Below, piece by piece: positions 31,889 through 41,300 of a stretch of DNA of 64,000 bases. The stretch is from Embleya sp040605455 (GTDB lineage: Bacteria; Actinomycetota; Actinomycetes; Streptomycetales; Streptomycetaceae), in assembly GCF_040605455.1 (NCBI RefSeq), contig NZ_JBEXCV010000004.1:67923-131922 (forward strand), read 5' to 3'. Positions within the stretch are counted from its first letter, which is position 1, and the number at the start of each line of letters is the position of its first letter. Both the position numbers and the translations under genes were made by a program. Below the pieces are notes generated by a model. It ran no database searches, had not been told where the DNA came from, and saw only the letters and a list, made by a program, of their open reading frames with translations.

Positions 31889-32615
31889 CGAGGAGCGCGA
31901 CGACTACCTGGTCGTCCGGAGCCCGGCCAACCCCACCTTCCACTGGGGCAACTTCCTCCTCCTGGCCGCGCCGCCGGCCCCCTGCACGGCCACCGCCCGG
32001 ATCGACACCTTCCGCCGCGAATTCCCCGACGCGGCCCACGTCGCCCTCGGTGTCGACGGCACGACCGGCGCGGCCGGTGACCCGACCGACCTGGCCGCCG
32101 CCGGCCTGTCCGTCGAGCGCAGCACCGTCCTGACCGCATCGACGCTCCACGCACCCCCGCGGCCCAACACCACCGCGTCCTTCCGCATCGCCGAAACCGA
32201 CGACGACTGGGCCCAGGCCGTCGCCCTCACCGAAGCCACCAACCCCGGCTACGACCCCGCCGCCTACCGCGAATTCGCCACCCACCGCCTCGCCGGATTC
32301 CGCGACCTCCAAGCCCGCGGCCACGGAGCCTGGTTCGGCGCCTTCGAGGACGGCCGACTCCGCGCCGGCCTGGGCCTGTTCACCGACGGCCAGGGCCTGG
32401 CCCGCTACCAGACCGTCACCACCCATCCGGCCCACCGCAACCAGGGCCTGGCCTCCACCCTGGTCCGCACCGCAGCCCAACACGCCCAGACCCACTGGTC
32501 GACCAAAACCCTGGTAATAGTCGCCGACCCCACCTACCTGGCCATCAACCTTTACCGAGCCCTCGGCTTCACCGACACCGAAACCCAGGTCCAACTCCAA
32601 GCCGACCCGGTCTGA
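31824..32615 (+). CDS. GNAT-family N-acetyltransferase
   Basis: A 263-aa protein starting MNVTSLAYRTDLMLLTLQGS. Residues about 1-115 form an N-terminal GNAT-like or dinucleotide-independent domain. Residues about 120-255 hold the canonical acetyl-CoA domain: AWFGAFEDGRLRAGLGLFTD, then the pyrophosphate-binding TVTTHPAHRNQGLASTLVRT (V/I-xx-x-x-Q/R-GxG/A-like: RNQGLA), then YLAINLYRALGFTDTETQVQ. The acceptor is unknown. It lies just after the phosphatase gene on the same strand. Its first 22 codons are duplicated at 34644-34708. Confidence 0.85.
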   Translation: MNVTSLAYRTDLMLLTLQGSHVEERDDYLVVRSPANPTFHWGNFLLLAAPPAPCTATARIDTFRREFPDAAHVALGVDGTTGAAGDPTDLAAAGLSVERSTVLTASTLHAPPRPNTTASFRIAETDDDWAQAVALTEATNPGYDPAAYREFATHRLAGFRDLQARGHGAWFGAFEDGRLRAGLGLFTDGQGLARYQTVTTHPAHRNQGLASTLVRTAAQHAQTHWSTKTLVIVADPTYLAINLYRALGFTDTETQVQLQADPV

Positions 32616-32851
32616 CCCGAAACCAACCTCGTGGAAACCCGCGCCCACCCGACACGACAATCGGGCAATATCCGTGCGCCCGCTTCGGAAAGACCGCCGG
32701 GCGAAGTTGCGCTCGATGTCAACCCCTGAGATATCGCACGCGGCCAACCGAGCCCCGGAGCCGAGATCCACGCACGCGAGGGCGCGCAACCTCGCCACCG
32801 TCGTCTCGACTCTCGACCGGGCGCTCGAAGCCCGCCTGCGAGGACCACGGG

Positions 32852-33436
32852 TCACAACATCGACCAAGGTTCCAAATCTTGTGATCTGAGAGCGTCCTCC
32901 TCTCGCCAATGAAGCGCTCTGGCCCGGGTTACATTCCGAAAATAGGCAGGAACGTTCAAAGGATTCTCCGTGTCAACCAGCAGAAGTCTGCAGAGAAACT
33001 CGACCATGCCGCACCGATAGACCTCCCAGTGGCCGTCGTCGAACCAGACGGCAATCGGCCATGCATCTGGGATGTCACCTTCAGTGGCCCAGCAGAGCAG
33101 ATCCCCTCCCGACGTCCCTCCCCAGGCAACAACCGAGACCGAAGAGCTGTATGCGTGCGACTCCGCATCCCTCGTCCACACTCTGCGGGCAGCCTCCGTC
33201 GCAGCCTCGACTCCTCCCCAGGGACCCTCGGGAGAGTTGATCTCGTCCGGAATCAAGACCCCAAGCCAATCCTCGATCGTCACACCCCCGTAGACTTCCT
33301 GAAAGCGCACAAAATCTTTCGGAAACCTATTCATCAGGTCGTCCTTGACATCTCCCCGTTCGATCCTTTCGCCCGACCCGGGACGAGCAGGCATCAGCCC
33401 GAGGAGGAGCTCGAACCAGTCCCGCTCATTCGACAT
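32852..33436 (-). CDS. SUKH (SMI1/KNR4) immunity protein for the orphan toxin
   Basis: A 194-aa protein starting MSNERDWFELLLGLMPARPG. The SUKH pattern is present: FPKDFVRFQEVYGGVTIEDW, then LGVLIPDEI, then SVVAWGGTSGGDLLCWATEG and WPIAVWFDDGHWEVYRCGMV, FLCRLLL. SUKH proteins neutralise nuclease toxins of polymorphic systems. It begins 15 bp after the stop codon of the orphan toxin C-terminus on the same strand, the standard toxin-immunity order. Base composition is clearly more AT-rich than the flanking genome, suggesting acquisition. Confidence 0.85.
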   Translation of the reverse strand: MSNERDWFELLLGLMPARPGSGERIERGDVKDDLMNRFPKDFVRFQEVYGGVTIEDWLGVLIPDEINSPEGPWGGVEAATEAARRVWTRDAESHAYSSSVSVVAWGGTSGGDLLCWATEGDIPDAWPIAVWFDDGHWEVYRCGMVEFLCRLLLVDTENPLNVPAYFRNVTRARALHWREEDALRSQDLEPWSML

Positions 33437-33451
33437 CGAAGACTCTTTCCG

Positions 33452-34222
33452 TCAAGGGGTGCCTCCAACGGGTACCGGCTTGAGATCGCCATCCAATCTA
33501 TACCCGAGATTGAACGCCCATTTCCTCTTTCGATCATACATTTCATTGTAAACAATATCGTCGAATTTGAGCCCTGGACTTCCATCTCGATTTACACCTC
33601 GGGCAGTCATCTGATACCCGTACGGAACGGTCCTGCCCCCGGCATATTTAGGGGTTACCGTATAGTACACCGCCTGCTTGTCAATCGTTACCGCCTTCCT
33701 GGCCAGATCCTCGTAGTAATCCATATTTCGGGCGAGGTTCGGAGAGTTGTCCATGGAGTCCGCATTGGCTTCTCGGCTGCACGTCGACAGATTATCGAGA
33801 TCCGTACCGGATCCACCCAAACCTTTCCCCAGGAGATGGCAATTGTTAATTGCATCCCACGATTTGCGACCTGTTTTCCATGCTTCCTTTTGGGCCCACT
33901 GATACCCTGGAAGCCTGATGTTTTTATCGGTTCCCGTTCCACCCTTTATCGATTCTGACGTCAGGCAGGCAGTAATTCCCACTGCGCGATCCCCGTTGGT
34001 TGCATCACGTTTCTCGTAGTGCTTCCATCCTGGGCCGCCACTCAGGCAGGATTCCTCCGTCTCGTCCCGTGCCGTTGTCAGTTGACCATCTTGACTGCCG
34101 GGGTCGATCTCAGGATTCGAGGGATTCACATTTATGTCCGCAATCGGATTGAATCCGTCTCCTCCGGTGATTGCAGTCTGGATCGAAGCAAGAACTCGCG
34201 TTCCGGCCAGGATGCCCTCGAT
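33452..34222 (-). pseudogene. Orphan (headless) RHS toxin C-terminus, DNA/RNA non-specific endonuclease type
   Basis: A 256-codon frame with no own start or secretion module. It opens with the pre-toxin linker GIEGILAGTRVLASIQTAIT (compare AIIKGLLDGSRVFDTLQS in the full-length RHS protein). The toxin follows: WDAINNCHLLGKGLGGSGTD, LDNLSTCSREANADSMDNSP, then YYTVTPKYAGGRTVPYGYQM. This is the Endonuclea_NS_2-like order (RGHLIa..GG...NL....N..nM..yE....Y.VtPvY). Immediately upstream is the duplicated phosphatase fragment, so it is a displaced C-terminal cassette, probably silent but able to recombine onto the RHS gene. Its immunity gene follows. Confidence 0.8.
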
Positions 34223-34708
34223 ACCGGCCTGATCGCCGCGTTGGTACTGGCCCTGCTCGGGGTCGGTGACAAGGACATCGTCGCCGACTTCGCGCTGACC
34301 GAACTGGCCACGGCCCGGCTGCTCGCCGACTGGCGGGCCGAGCACGCCGGCGCGCTGCCCCGCTGGCCGGGCTTCGGACGCGCACCGGCGCAGGTGATGG
34401 AGCTGTTCCTGGCGGACCTGGCGACGACATACGGCACACTGCGCACGTACGTCACCGACCACGTCGGCTTCACCGAGGCCGAGATCGAGGCACTCCGCGA
34501 GACACTCCTCGAACCCCTGCCTCCCGTAGCCCCCGACACCCCGTAGCCCCGTGGCTCCGTAGCCCCATAACCCCCGCGACCCGTCGACCGCGCGGGTCGA
34601 AAATGCCTGCCGGGGCGGCGATCCGATGTGATGAGGTGGCCGGATGAACGTGACCTCCCTGGCCTATCGCACCGACCTGATGCTGCTCACCCTCCAGGGC
34701 AGCCATGT
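34223..34708 (+). repeat. Direct repeat, copy 2 (486 bp): phosphatase/acetyltransferase fragment
   Basis: The copy holds the last 107 or so codons of the phosphatase in intact frame (34223-34546) and the first 65 nt of the acetyltransferase gene (34644-34708). It differs from 31404-31888 by three substitutions plus one extra C. It ends abruptly at both sides: against the orphan toxin linker at 34222/34223 and against DNA downstream of the RHS immunity gene at 34708/34709. Confidence 0.95.
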
Positions 34709-34742
34709 TTCCTCTATCGCGCGACCCAGGTTCAAGCTCTCC

Positions 34743-34757
34743 GGCTCCCTCGGAGCC
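34743..34757 (-). terminator. Short hairpin downstream of the first immunity gene
   Basis: GGCTCC-ctc-GGAGCC, a 6-bp stem with a 3-nt loop, lies about 55 bp past the immunity gene stop codon. A small candidate terminator for the RHS-immunity transcript. Confidence 0.3.
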
Positions 34758-34812
34758 TTCGGGTGGAAGGAAATTACATTTCCGCACACCCGACCTGGGC
34801 CTCAAGCAGATA

Positions 34813-35328
34813 TCACTGCACGCGGCCCACCAACTCATAGGAAGGTTCCTCCAGGACCGACTCGTGAAAGAAGTGAACATCTCCGTTCAGTGCTCCGTGC
34901 AGAAATTCCCCGAAACTCATCTGATAATCGAGCCACGTACCACCCCAGTCGACAAGAACCGACCAGTCACCGATGACCCTATGAGCCCTGGGCCTCAAAA
35001 ACACCTGATTCCCGAATGGCGTATGTCCGATCGGAAATACCCCTCCTACCGCAGGAAAAATCCTGTACGGCACAAGCGACGGTTCGGTCTCTTCGTACAT
35101 GAAAGAATTGGTTCTGATCTTCCACCGCAGGCTGAGACTGTCGTCCGCTTCGGGTGCTCGTGGATGAAAAAGCGTCAATGTATCACTGATCACACATGGC
35201 CCATACGCGGAGATGAATCTCTTGTAGTCGAGTGGGAGATCGACTGCGAACTCACTTTCGAAGTCCCGCCAGTCGTAATCGACGTCATGATTCAATTGCG
35301 GTTCACTAAGGACGCGAGAGAGGTCCAC
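34813..35328 (-). CDS. SUKH (SMI1/KNR4) immunity protein for the RHS toxin
   Basis: A 171-aa protein. I chose the GTG at 35326-35328 (MDLSRVLSEPQLNHDVDYDW) because AAAGGA lies 7 nt upstream; a GTG 30 nt further up is possible. SUKH features: FAVDLPLDYKRFISAYGPCV, then ISDTLTLFHPRAPE, VGGVFPIGHTPFGNQVFLRP, and SVLVDWGGTWLDYQMSFGEF. It should bind and block the nuclease domain of the preceding gene. It overlaps the RHS gene's last 23 nt in another frame, ensuring coupled translation of toxin and antidote. AT-rich relative to the chromosome. Confidence 0.85.
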   Translation of the reverse strand: MDLSRVLSEPQLNHDVDYDWRDFESEFAVDLPLDYKRFISAYGPCVISDTLTLFHPRAPEADDSLSLRWKIRTNSFMYEETEPSLVPYRIFPAVGGVFPIGHTPFGNQVFLRPRAHRVIGDWSVLVDWGGTWLDYQMSFGEFLHGALNGDVHFFHESVLEEPSYELVGRVQ

Positions 35329-38300
35329 CGGATGTCCTTTGCGTACAGTCGTATCCACCCTGCGGGCTGTTATAAACTGTGCAGTTCAGAGCATACCCGC
35401 CGCTACCATGGGCCACCATGCGAATCCGGTCCGGCACCCCGGCATGGCGTGTCGGATCCCCATATATCGGTAGAACTCCAACCGATATCACCTGCCCTCC
35501 CGTTGCGGCATTCTGAATATCCCGCTCAAGACCTGACATATCAGGGGAATTAGCCGGATTTTGGTACCCGGCCACAAAATTACGAAGTGTGTAATTTGCA
35601 CCCCCTGCATTGTCCGCGATGAGGTGAAGAGCCGCCCGGTTCCCTGCCGGCAACGTCGAATAGCCCGCCGGCTTCCACTTCGGATCCCGACGCTCAAGGC
35701 CGGTCCGCACGTCATCCCCGTCAATTATGGCTACAGCTCCGGTCGCTCGACAATCCTCATCGTTGGGGCCGAACTTTGTCATGGGCGCGTAAAAGTAACC
35801 TGCCTCCTTCGACGGGAAATCACGCTGACATTCGTTTCTGGTTCTCCGTCGATCGATATTTGCGCCGGAATCACCGAACCCCAAGCCGGTATCGATTGTC
35901 TCTTCGGGGAAGAAGGCTTTCAGCATCTCCAGGGAGTGCTCGTCCTGCGCCACCTGATCCGGATTGTATACCGGGCCGGGCTGGAGATTAGTGGTGCTCT
36001 GAAGCGTATCGAATACCCGGGAGCCGTCCAGGAGACCCTTGATGATGGCGACCAGCGGATCGACGACCGGGGTTGCCGAGGTGGGGGGGCGGTTCTTGGG
36101 GGCGGTCGGTCGGTGCGGGGGCTTCGGCTTGGGCTTCATGGGGGGCTTGCCGGAGGGGCCCTTGCCAGGGCCCTTGCCGTTACCGCCTCGGCATCCGACT
36201 ACACAGCGGCTGCCCGGGCCGGCGCCCGGGCCGCCGGTCCCCGGGCCGGCGCCGGGGCCATTGCCGGGGCCGCCACTTGATCCGCAGGCGCCGTAGGTCC
36301 GGCAAGCCCAGGCGTTGAGGTCACCCGCGCGGGTGCCCGCTGCGGCTGAACTGGAGGCAGCGCTGTCGGCCGTCGTGGAGTGAGTGGCCCACCAACCCGC
36401 CAGAGTGGCGGTGCCGGTAATGGTTCCGCCGCCACTGGACCACGAGTTCCACTTGTTCTTGATCTTCGACCCGAGGCTTTGAGCGCCGGACCAGGTGTTC
36501 GACAGACCGTTGGCCAGCCCTTGCGCCAACGACTGGCACTTCGCCATGCAGGCAGCGCCGACGGCAAAAGCTCCGGCTGCTGCCCAATAGACCGCTGTGC
36601 CCTCGGCAACACAGGCGTCCCAGAAGCAGTGCCCGGTCGGGTCGGTGTTGGTCAGCGGATCCCCGCCCCCATACGCGTACCGGTTCGCGTTGCCGGAAGG
36701 GCTCGGGGCGAGGGTCCAGGTGTCGCGGGAATCGAAGCCGCCGCTTGCCGGGTCGTACCAGCGGCTGGCCATGTTGACCTGGCCGGTGGTCGGGTCGGTC
36801 CAGGCACCCTGGTAGCCGAGGCCCGGTCTGGCGCCGGTTTGGCTGGTGACCTGGCCGAAGGGGTCGTAGGTGGTGGCGGCAGTGCGGTTGAGGGTGGTGG
36901 GGTCGAGGGCCGCGGTGACGTCGCCGTGTTCGTCGGTGATGGCGAGGGTGGCGGAGGTGCCGTTGCCGGTGGCGATCAGGTCGCCGGCGGCGCCTCGGGT
37001 GAACTTGGTGGTGCCGTCGGCGACGAGGTTGTTCGTGGTGCCGTCGTACGCGAACCCGGACTGGCCGTCGCGGGTGATCATGCGGCCCTGCGCGTCGTAG
37101 CCGTAGGAGGCGCTGTCCTGGGCGAGTTGCTCGAAAGCGTCGAACTGCATCGACTTGGTCAGGCCCGGGACGGTGATCGTGGAGCGGGTGCCGCGCGGGG
37201 TGTAGGCGTAGGAGGTGTCTCCGGCGGTGAGGAGGCGGTTGCGTTCGTCGTAGGTGGCGGTCTTGGTGCCGGCGCCGGTGCGGTTGCCGGCCGCGTCCCA
37301 GGTGTAGGGCGTGACGGTGGTGCCGTCGTTCCACTGGGTGAGGCGGCCCGCCAGGTCGTAGGAGTAGGTGTTGTTGCGGCCCCCGGTCACGGACTCGTCC
37401 TTGCCGGTGACGCGACCGTCGTCGTCGTAGGTGTACGCCGTCCGCTGTTGCCGGTCTCCCGCGTCCGTGTACACGCCGTCGACGGCCAGGCGCCCGAACG
37501 GGTCGTACTCGTACTGCCGATTCGACGACGGCATCGACATGGCGCTGATGCCGTTGGGAGCCCCGGCGCTCGGGCGTTGGTACGTCTCGTTCGTCGGCCT
37601 GCCCGCCGCGTCGTATTCCCTCTCGACGCGCACGCCGGACTGCGGGTCGAGCACGCTGGCGGTCCGACCGGCGCCGTCGTAGCCGAAGACCGTGGTGCCG
37701 GCCGCGTCCGTGCGCTGAGCGAGCTGCGACTCCGCGTCCCACGTGTACTGCGAGGAGCCCGACGTGCCTGCCGACGAGAGCAGCAGGCCGCGGTCGTTGT
37801 ACGTGTACGTGTTCGTGGACTTGGCCGTCACCGCACCGAAGGTTTGTGCCTTGGTCAGGCGACCGGAGCCGTCGTAGGCGAACACGCGCTTGTCGGTGGC
37901 GGCTTCGGCGCCGGTGCCGGTCTGCTCGACCAGGCGGCCCAAGTGGTCATAGGTGTTGTTCGAGCGCACGCCGCCCGGCGCCGACTGGATCGTGGCCTGG
38001 CCCACGGCGTCGTAGGTGGTCGTCCAGGTCCGGTCGGCGAGGTTCGGGTGCGCGGTCGTGGCGGGCTCGATCACGCTCTCCGGCTGATCCCACGCCGTGT
38101 GCGTGTAGATCGTGGAGTTGCCCTTGCCGTCGGTGAAGCGCGTGCGGTTGCCCATCGCGTCGTACCCGAAGGAGGAGACGATCGAGGTGCCGGCGTCGAC
38201 CTTCTCGGTTTGGCGGGTCAGCCGACCGGCCGCGTCGTAGGCCAGGTCGGTACGGCCGCCGGTGGGTGTCACCGTCGAGACCTGGTTGCCGTCGGCGTCG

Positions 38301-41300
38301 TAGGTGTACGACGTGGTGACGCTCGTTCGTTCCTTGTAGGAGAAGTTCAGGACGGAGTCGACGCGGCCGAGCGGGCTGTACGACCAACGGGTGGACCGGA
38401 GCGTCGGATCCGCGACTCGGACCTTGCGGCCCAGACCGTCGTACTCGGCGGTCATCGTGTTTCCGAGTGGGTCTGTGGACGCGAGCGGCTCGCCTGCCAC
38501 GTTGTACGAGCTCCCTGCGACCCGCCCGGTCGGCGACTTCGTCGACACCACCCGACCCGCGTCGTCGTAGGTCATCGTGGTCGTGAAGTTGTTCGCCGTC
38601 GGGAAGCGTTCGACCCGGGTGCTGGTGAGTTGGCGGCCCAGTTGGTCGTAGGTCGCCTCCGTGCGGGCGCCCTCGGGGTCGACCGCCGAGAGTTGGCGGC
38701 CGTTGGCGTCGTACGTGTAGTGCCAGGTGGCGGGCATCGGGGGTGCGTCCGCGAAGGTCTGGTTCATCAACGGACCCTGGTTGGTACCCGGGTTCGCCAA
38801 CGCGCCCTGCTGGGTGGGCGCTTCGGGGGCCGTCTTCTCGACGACGTTGCCCATTCGGTCGTAGCGCATCTTGCCGGTCCGGCCGAGCGGGTCGGTCGAC
38901 TCGATGGCGCGGCCGGCCTTGTCGTAGCGGACCTGCGAGGTCGCGGTGATCGGCTGGGTGGCGCCGGCAGGCGTGTACGGCGGCAGCGTGGTCGACGTGG
39001 TGCGGCCCGCGCGGTCGGTGACGCTTGTCGTCACCCGGCCGTTGGCGTCCCGGGACACGACCGGCTCGCCGAACGCGTTGTAGCCGACGGTCGTGGTCGG
39101 GCGGGTGTTGGTCGGCGCGGCGCCGCCCACCGTCACCTCGACAGTCGGGGACGCGGTGGAGACCTCGCGGCCCAGCACGTCGTACGTCTGGGTGACGGCA
39201 TGTGCGCTCGGCGTGGCGCCCGCCGCGTTGCCGTTCGGCGAGACCTCCTCCAACACCAGGCCGCGCTGATCGCGCTTCCAGGTGGCGACCAGTACGTCGT
39301 CGACGCGCGGCGTGCCCGTCTCGTTGTGGGCGGTCTGGCGCAGGACCCGACCCGCCTTGTCGTACGTGAAGTCGGTGGCTTCCGGTGTGGTGATGCCCGT
39401 GCCGGTGCGCAGCGTCCGGCCGACGAAACCGGCCGGGTCGTACACCGTGGAGCTTTCCCGGCTCAGGCCCCCGGGGTCGAGGACCGTCTTGACCGGGCGG
39501 CTCTGCGCGTCGTAGGTGAAGTCGGTGATCGTCGTGCCGCCGGTGATGCTCCGCGTCACGTTGCCCGCGCCGTCGTAGCTCAGCCGCTCCAGCACGATGT
39601 CGCGGGTCGAGTCGTCGGGTTGGCGCACGCCGCGCGCGACCGTCTCGGCCTTGGTGTCGTCGTCGTAGTAGGTGTACGACGTCGTCGCACCCATCGCGTC
39701 GGTGACCGAGGCAAGTCGGCCGGCCGGGTCGTAGGCGCGCGATTCGACGACCAGGTCGCGCGGAGTGCCGGAGGGATCGCCGTCCCAACCGACCAGCACC
39801 GTCTCGGCCGGTTGCCCGCCCGGGGTGTAGGAGTAGCGGATCTCGCCGCCGACCGGGTCGGTCCTGGAGATCAGGCGCCCGAACGAGTCGTAGGCGGTGC
39901 GTGTCACCCCGCCTTCGGGGTCGGTCGCGCTCTCCGGGCGGCCCTTGGTGTCGTACGTGTAGGTGCTGGTACGGGTGGTGTCGCCGCCGGTGAGGTCGGC
40001 GGTCGACTCCTCGACCACTCGGCCGTCGACGTCGTAGACGGTGGTGCCGCGAAGCGTGTGCGTGACGCCGGTGATCTCGTTGCGTACGCCCGGCTCGGTC
40101 GCGGTCGTCGGCCGCGACGCGTAGTCGTAGGCCGTGGTCGTGGTCACGCCCGCCGGCACGCTGTCCGAGACCTCGGTGGTGGTGCTCCTGCGGCCGAGGC
40201 CGTCGTAGGTTTGACGGGTGATCAGGCCGACCGGATCGGTCGTGGCCGCCAGGTCGCCGTTGGCGTAGTAGGCGAACGTCGTTACACGGTTGCCGGGTTG
40301 CGTGGTCGAAGCGAGCAGCCCGGCCGGCACCGTGCCGCCGCCGACCGCGGCCTCGGTCCCGGTGGTGTAGGCCCGTTGCGTGGTCGAACCGTCCGGCCGG
40401 GTCTCACCGCTGGGGTGGCCGGTGGTGGTGTACGCGTACGTGGTCCTGTACGTGTTGTCGCCGACATCGGCGGAGCGTGGGTCGCGCACCGCGATCAGTT
40501 GGTCGTTGCGCGGGTCGAGCGCATTGTCCTTGTTGAGGTAGAACTCCTGGTACCCCGTCCAGCACTGGGTCGTGCTCCGGCACGTGGTGCGGGATATCTC
40601 GTTGCCGCGCGCGTCGTGGCCGCTGATCAACGAATTACCGTTGGCGTCGGTGACGGTGTGTCGGAAGCCGCCGCTGTCGTAGCCGTAGGTCGTGGTCGCG
40701 CCCTCGACGTCGGTGACACTGAGCGCCCGGCCGCGGAACGCGTCGTAGGTGCGCCGTTCCTGACGGTTGTTCGGGTCGGTGACCGTGGTCGTGGTGGTCA
40801 GCGCGGCTGCTTCGGTGGTGGTGCCGCTCGCGTAGTGGCGGGCGATCGTGTCGGCGGTGAGCGCCTGGTGGTGGATCGCGACTTCGTCGATCGCGCCCTT
40901 GAAGTAGCCGCGGACGTCGGTCGGTTTGGCGGGCCAGGCGAGGTTGTTCACCGGGCCGGCGCCGATGGTGATGTAGGGATCCACCACGACGGAGGTCGCG
41001 TCCATCGGTGCGCCGACGAGGTTTCCGTCGAGGTAGAGCTTCTGGGTCTTCCCCGGGACGTCCACGCTGAGCGCCGCGTGGTGCCAGCGGCCGTCGAGTA
41101 CCGACTCCGGTGAGGTGATCGGGGCCGGGGTGCCGTTCCAAATCTCGCCGCGCAATTGGCCGTCGGTTCCGACGTAGAGCATCGGCGTGGCCGGAGTATC
41201 GGCTCCCGAATACGGCAGGTCCTGCGTGGAGTAACCCATCAACACGCCGGGACCGTCCGCCTGGAACCACAACTCCGTGGTGAACTGCGAGACGCCGGCC

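Noticed and set aside
34019..34546. Plus-strand frame taken as a separate phosphatase gene
   Set aside because: It lacks the N-terminal half and catalytic P-loop; only the duplicated C-terminal portion is real, so it is part of the repeat.
31404..34708. Duplicated segment considered as insertion-sequence or transposon ends
   Set aside because: No transposase, no terminal inverted repeats, and the repeat consists of ordinary host gene sequence; homologous or illegitimate recombination explains it better.
36380..41113. Very long plus-strand open frames opposite the RHS gene (36380-41113 and 43199-47167)
   Set aside because: They mirror the codon structure of the RHS gene; at this GC content stops are rare on the opposite strand. 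Residue composition is Arg/Gly/Val-rich with no domain.
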